64,000 nucleotides of DNA from Pristionchus mayeri (Eukaryota; Nematoda; Chromadorea; Rhabditida; Neodiplogasteridae), in contig BTRK01000006.1 in NCBI GenBank assembly GCA_036245805.1, forward strand, positions 10,200,365 through 10,264,364, written 5' to 3'. Below are positions 63,240 through 64,000 of this stretch, piece after piece (within the stretch, counting starts at the first letter, position 1; every line of letters starts with the position of its first letter). The notes below the pieces were generated by a model. That model worked only from the letters and a program-made list of their open reading frames with translations, did no database searches and had not been told where the DNA came from. The position numbers were made by a program, and so were the translations under genes.

Positions 63240-64000
63240 CAATCTAGGGTCCTTTCTCCTCTAGACAATCTAGGGTCCTTTCTCCTCTAGACAATTTAGG
63301 GCCCTTTCTCATCTGGACAATCTAGGGCCCTTTCTCCTCTAGACAATCTAGGGCCATTTCTCCTCTAGACAATCTAGGGCCATTTCTCATCTAGACAATC
63401 TAGGGCCATTTCTCCTCTAGACAATCTAGGGTCCTTTCTCCTCTAGACAATCTAGGGTCCTTTCTCCTCTAGACAATTTAGGGCCCTTTCTCATCTGGAC
63501 AATCTAGGGCCCTTTCTCCTCTAGACAATCTAGGGCCATTTCTCCTCTAGACAATCTAGGGTCCTCTCTCCTCTAGACAATCTAGGGTCCTTTCTCCTCT
63601 AGACAATCTAGGGCCCTTTCTCCTCTAGACAATCTAGGTTCCTTTCTCCTCTAGACAATCTAGGGCCATTTCTCCTCTAGACAATCTAGGGCCTTTTCTC
63701 CTCTAGACAATCTAGGGTCCTTTCTCCTCTAGACAATCTAGGGTCCTTTCTCCTCTAGACAATTTAGGGCCCTTTCTCCTCTAGACAATCTAGGGCCCTT
63801 TCTCCTCTAGACAATTTAGGGTCCTTCCTCCTCTAGACAACATAGGGCCCTTTCTCCTCTAGACAATCTAGGGCCATTTCTCCTCTAGACAATCTAGGGT
63901 CCTTTCTCCTCTAGACAATCTAGGGTCCTTTCTCCTCTAGACAATTTAGGGCCCTTTCTCATCTGGACAATCTAGGGCCCTTTCTCCTCTAGACAATCTA
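63240..64000. repeat. 26-bp satellite array, block VIII (right edge, block III/VI-like)
   Basis: The last 760 bp carry the TCCTCTCTCC variant at about 63561 and a run of A, B, C and TD monomers in the order seen in blocks III and VI. The block VII markers TAGTATCG and CTGGGG are absent. This suggests another switch of family just inside the window edge, but the stretch is short, so the assignment is tentative. The array continues past base 64000. Confidence 0.7.

Larger units (their letters stand above)
43750..63240. repeat. 26-bp satellite array, block VII (strict-register region)
   Basis: This is the longest uniform block. Private markers are CTAGTATCG followed by TAGATAA, CTATGGTCCTTCC, AATCTGGGGCC, GACATTCTAGGG and GGGTCTTTTCTCC. 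Every measured distance between like markers from 44031 to 63010 is an exact multiple of 26, in contrast to the 21- and 25-bp monomers of the other blocks. Spacings of exactly 1742 bp (67 monomers) recur. A sub-region at about 54.8-62 kb gains a GGGCACTTTC variant. No genes or unique sequence are embedded. Confidence 0.93.

Noticed and set aside
1..64000. CRISPR array
   Set aside because: The period is 26 bp with no unique spacers between repeats. Variation is a small set of recurring monomer types, and there are no cas genes.
1..64000. Telomeric repeat, because AATTTAGGGCCC contains TTAGGG
   Set aside because: TTAGGG appears only in T-type monomers, once per 26 bp and never as a 6-bp tandem. 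The common form is CTAGGG. Similarity to the vertebrate telomere motif is likely chance, although a subtelomeric position is not excluded.
1..64000. Centromeric satellite with CENP-B boxes
   Set aside because: I saw no match to the CENP-B box core (TTCG, a spaced A, then CGGG). The array could still be centromeric, but nothing in the sequence shows it.
1..64000. Coding tandem repeat such as a mucin or structural protein
   Set aside because: TAG stops occur on both strands in nearly every monomer and the 26-bp period rotates frames, so no frame stays open beyond about 26 codons.
1..64000. Embedded transposon, tRNA, rRNA or promoter
   Set aside because: Reading through the window I found no stretch longer than a few bases that is not explained by the 26-bp monomer and its variants, apart from the N gap edges.
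1..64000. G-quadruplex-forming array
   Set aside because: The + strand has one GGG per monomer and the - strand mainly GG runs, with spacing of about 26 bp between G triplets, too far for stable intramolecular quadruplexes.

Overview
The window is one very long tandem array of a single 26-bp satellite (minisatellite-class) repeat. It runs without interruption from base 1 to base 64000 except for a 500-base run of N at 9367-9866. No unique sequence, gene, RNA gene, transposon or array edge is visible, so the array is longer than the window on both sides. The monomer, read on the + strand, is CTAGACAATCTAGGG (positions 1-15) followed by TCCTTTCTCCT (positions 16-26). Dividing the 63.5 kb of called bases by 26 gives about 2,440 copies. 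The unit is about 46% GC and the consensus has no CpG.

This is eukaryotic nuclear heterochromatin-type DNA, probably pericentromeric, subtelomeric or another satellite block. A gap of exactly 500 N is the usual placeholder of a scaffolded draft assembly. I cannot name the species or clade: I do not recognise the monomer and there is no flanking gene.

The information lies in how monomer variants are arranged. Letters used below: A has TCC-TTTCTCC after CTAGGG; B has CCA-TTTCTCC; C has CCC-TTTCTCC; D ends CATCTGG in place of CCTCTAG; E has TTCCTCC; F is preceded by AACATA instead of AATCTA; G has TTTCTTCTC; T is preceded by AATTTA. These variants form nested higher-order repeats (HORs). From left to right: block I (1-9366) has CTACGG and CCGCTAG variants, 21-bp truncated monomers, and 650-bp, 1139-bp and 130-bp HORs. 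Block II (9867 to about 21.1 kb) is rich in A, E and G with 25-bp AGGTCC monomers and HORs of about 1.3 kb, 936 bp and 416 bp. Block III (about 21.1-26.6 kb) has 1247- and 1220-bp tandem units. Block IV (about 26.6-36.9 kb) returns to block II-like sequence with 546-, about 2200-, 1765- and 494-bp duplications. Block V (about 36.9-39.9 kb) has CTTGGG monomers and a 571-bp near-triplication. Block VI (about 39.9-43.75 kb) returns to block III-like sequence with another 1220-bp duplication. Block VII (about 43.75-63.2 kb) is organised on a 67-monomer (1742-bp) spacing and holds strict 26-bp register for about 19 kb. A short return to block III/VI-like sequence closes the window.

Nothing in the window can code for a protein of normal length. 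CTAG is its own reverse complement, so each monomer carries TAG stops on both strands, and because 26 is not a multiple of 3 they rotate through all frames every 78 bp. The only long open frames run through the N gap and are artefacts. Notable structural properties are a CTAGA-CAA-TCTAG dyad in each consensus monomer, a 13-base pyrimidine run per monomer, an XbaI site (TCTAGA) in nearly every monomer, and a clear record of repeated unequal exchange or segmental amplification.
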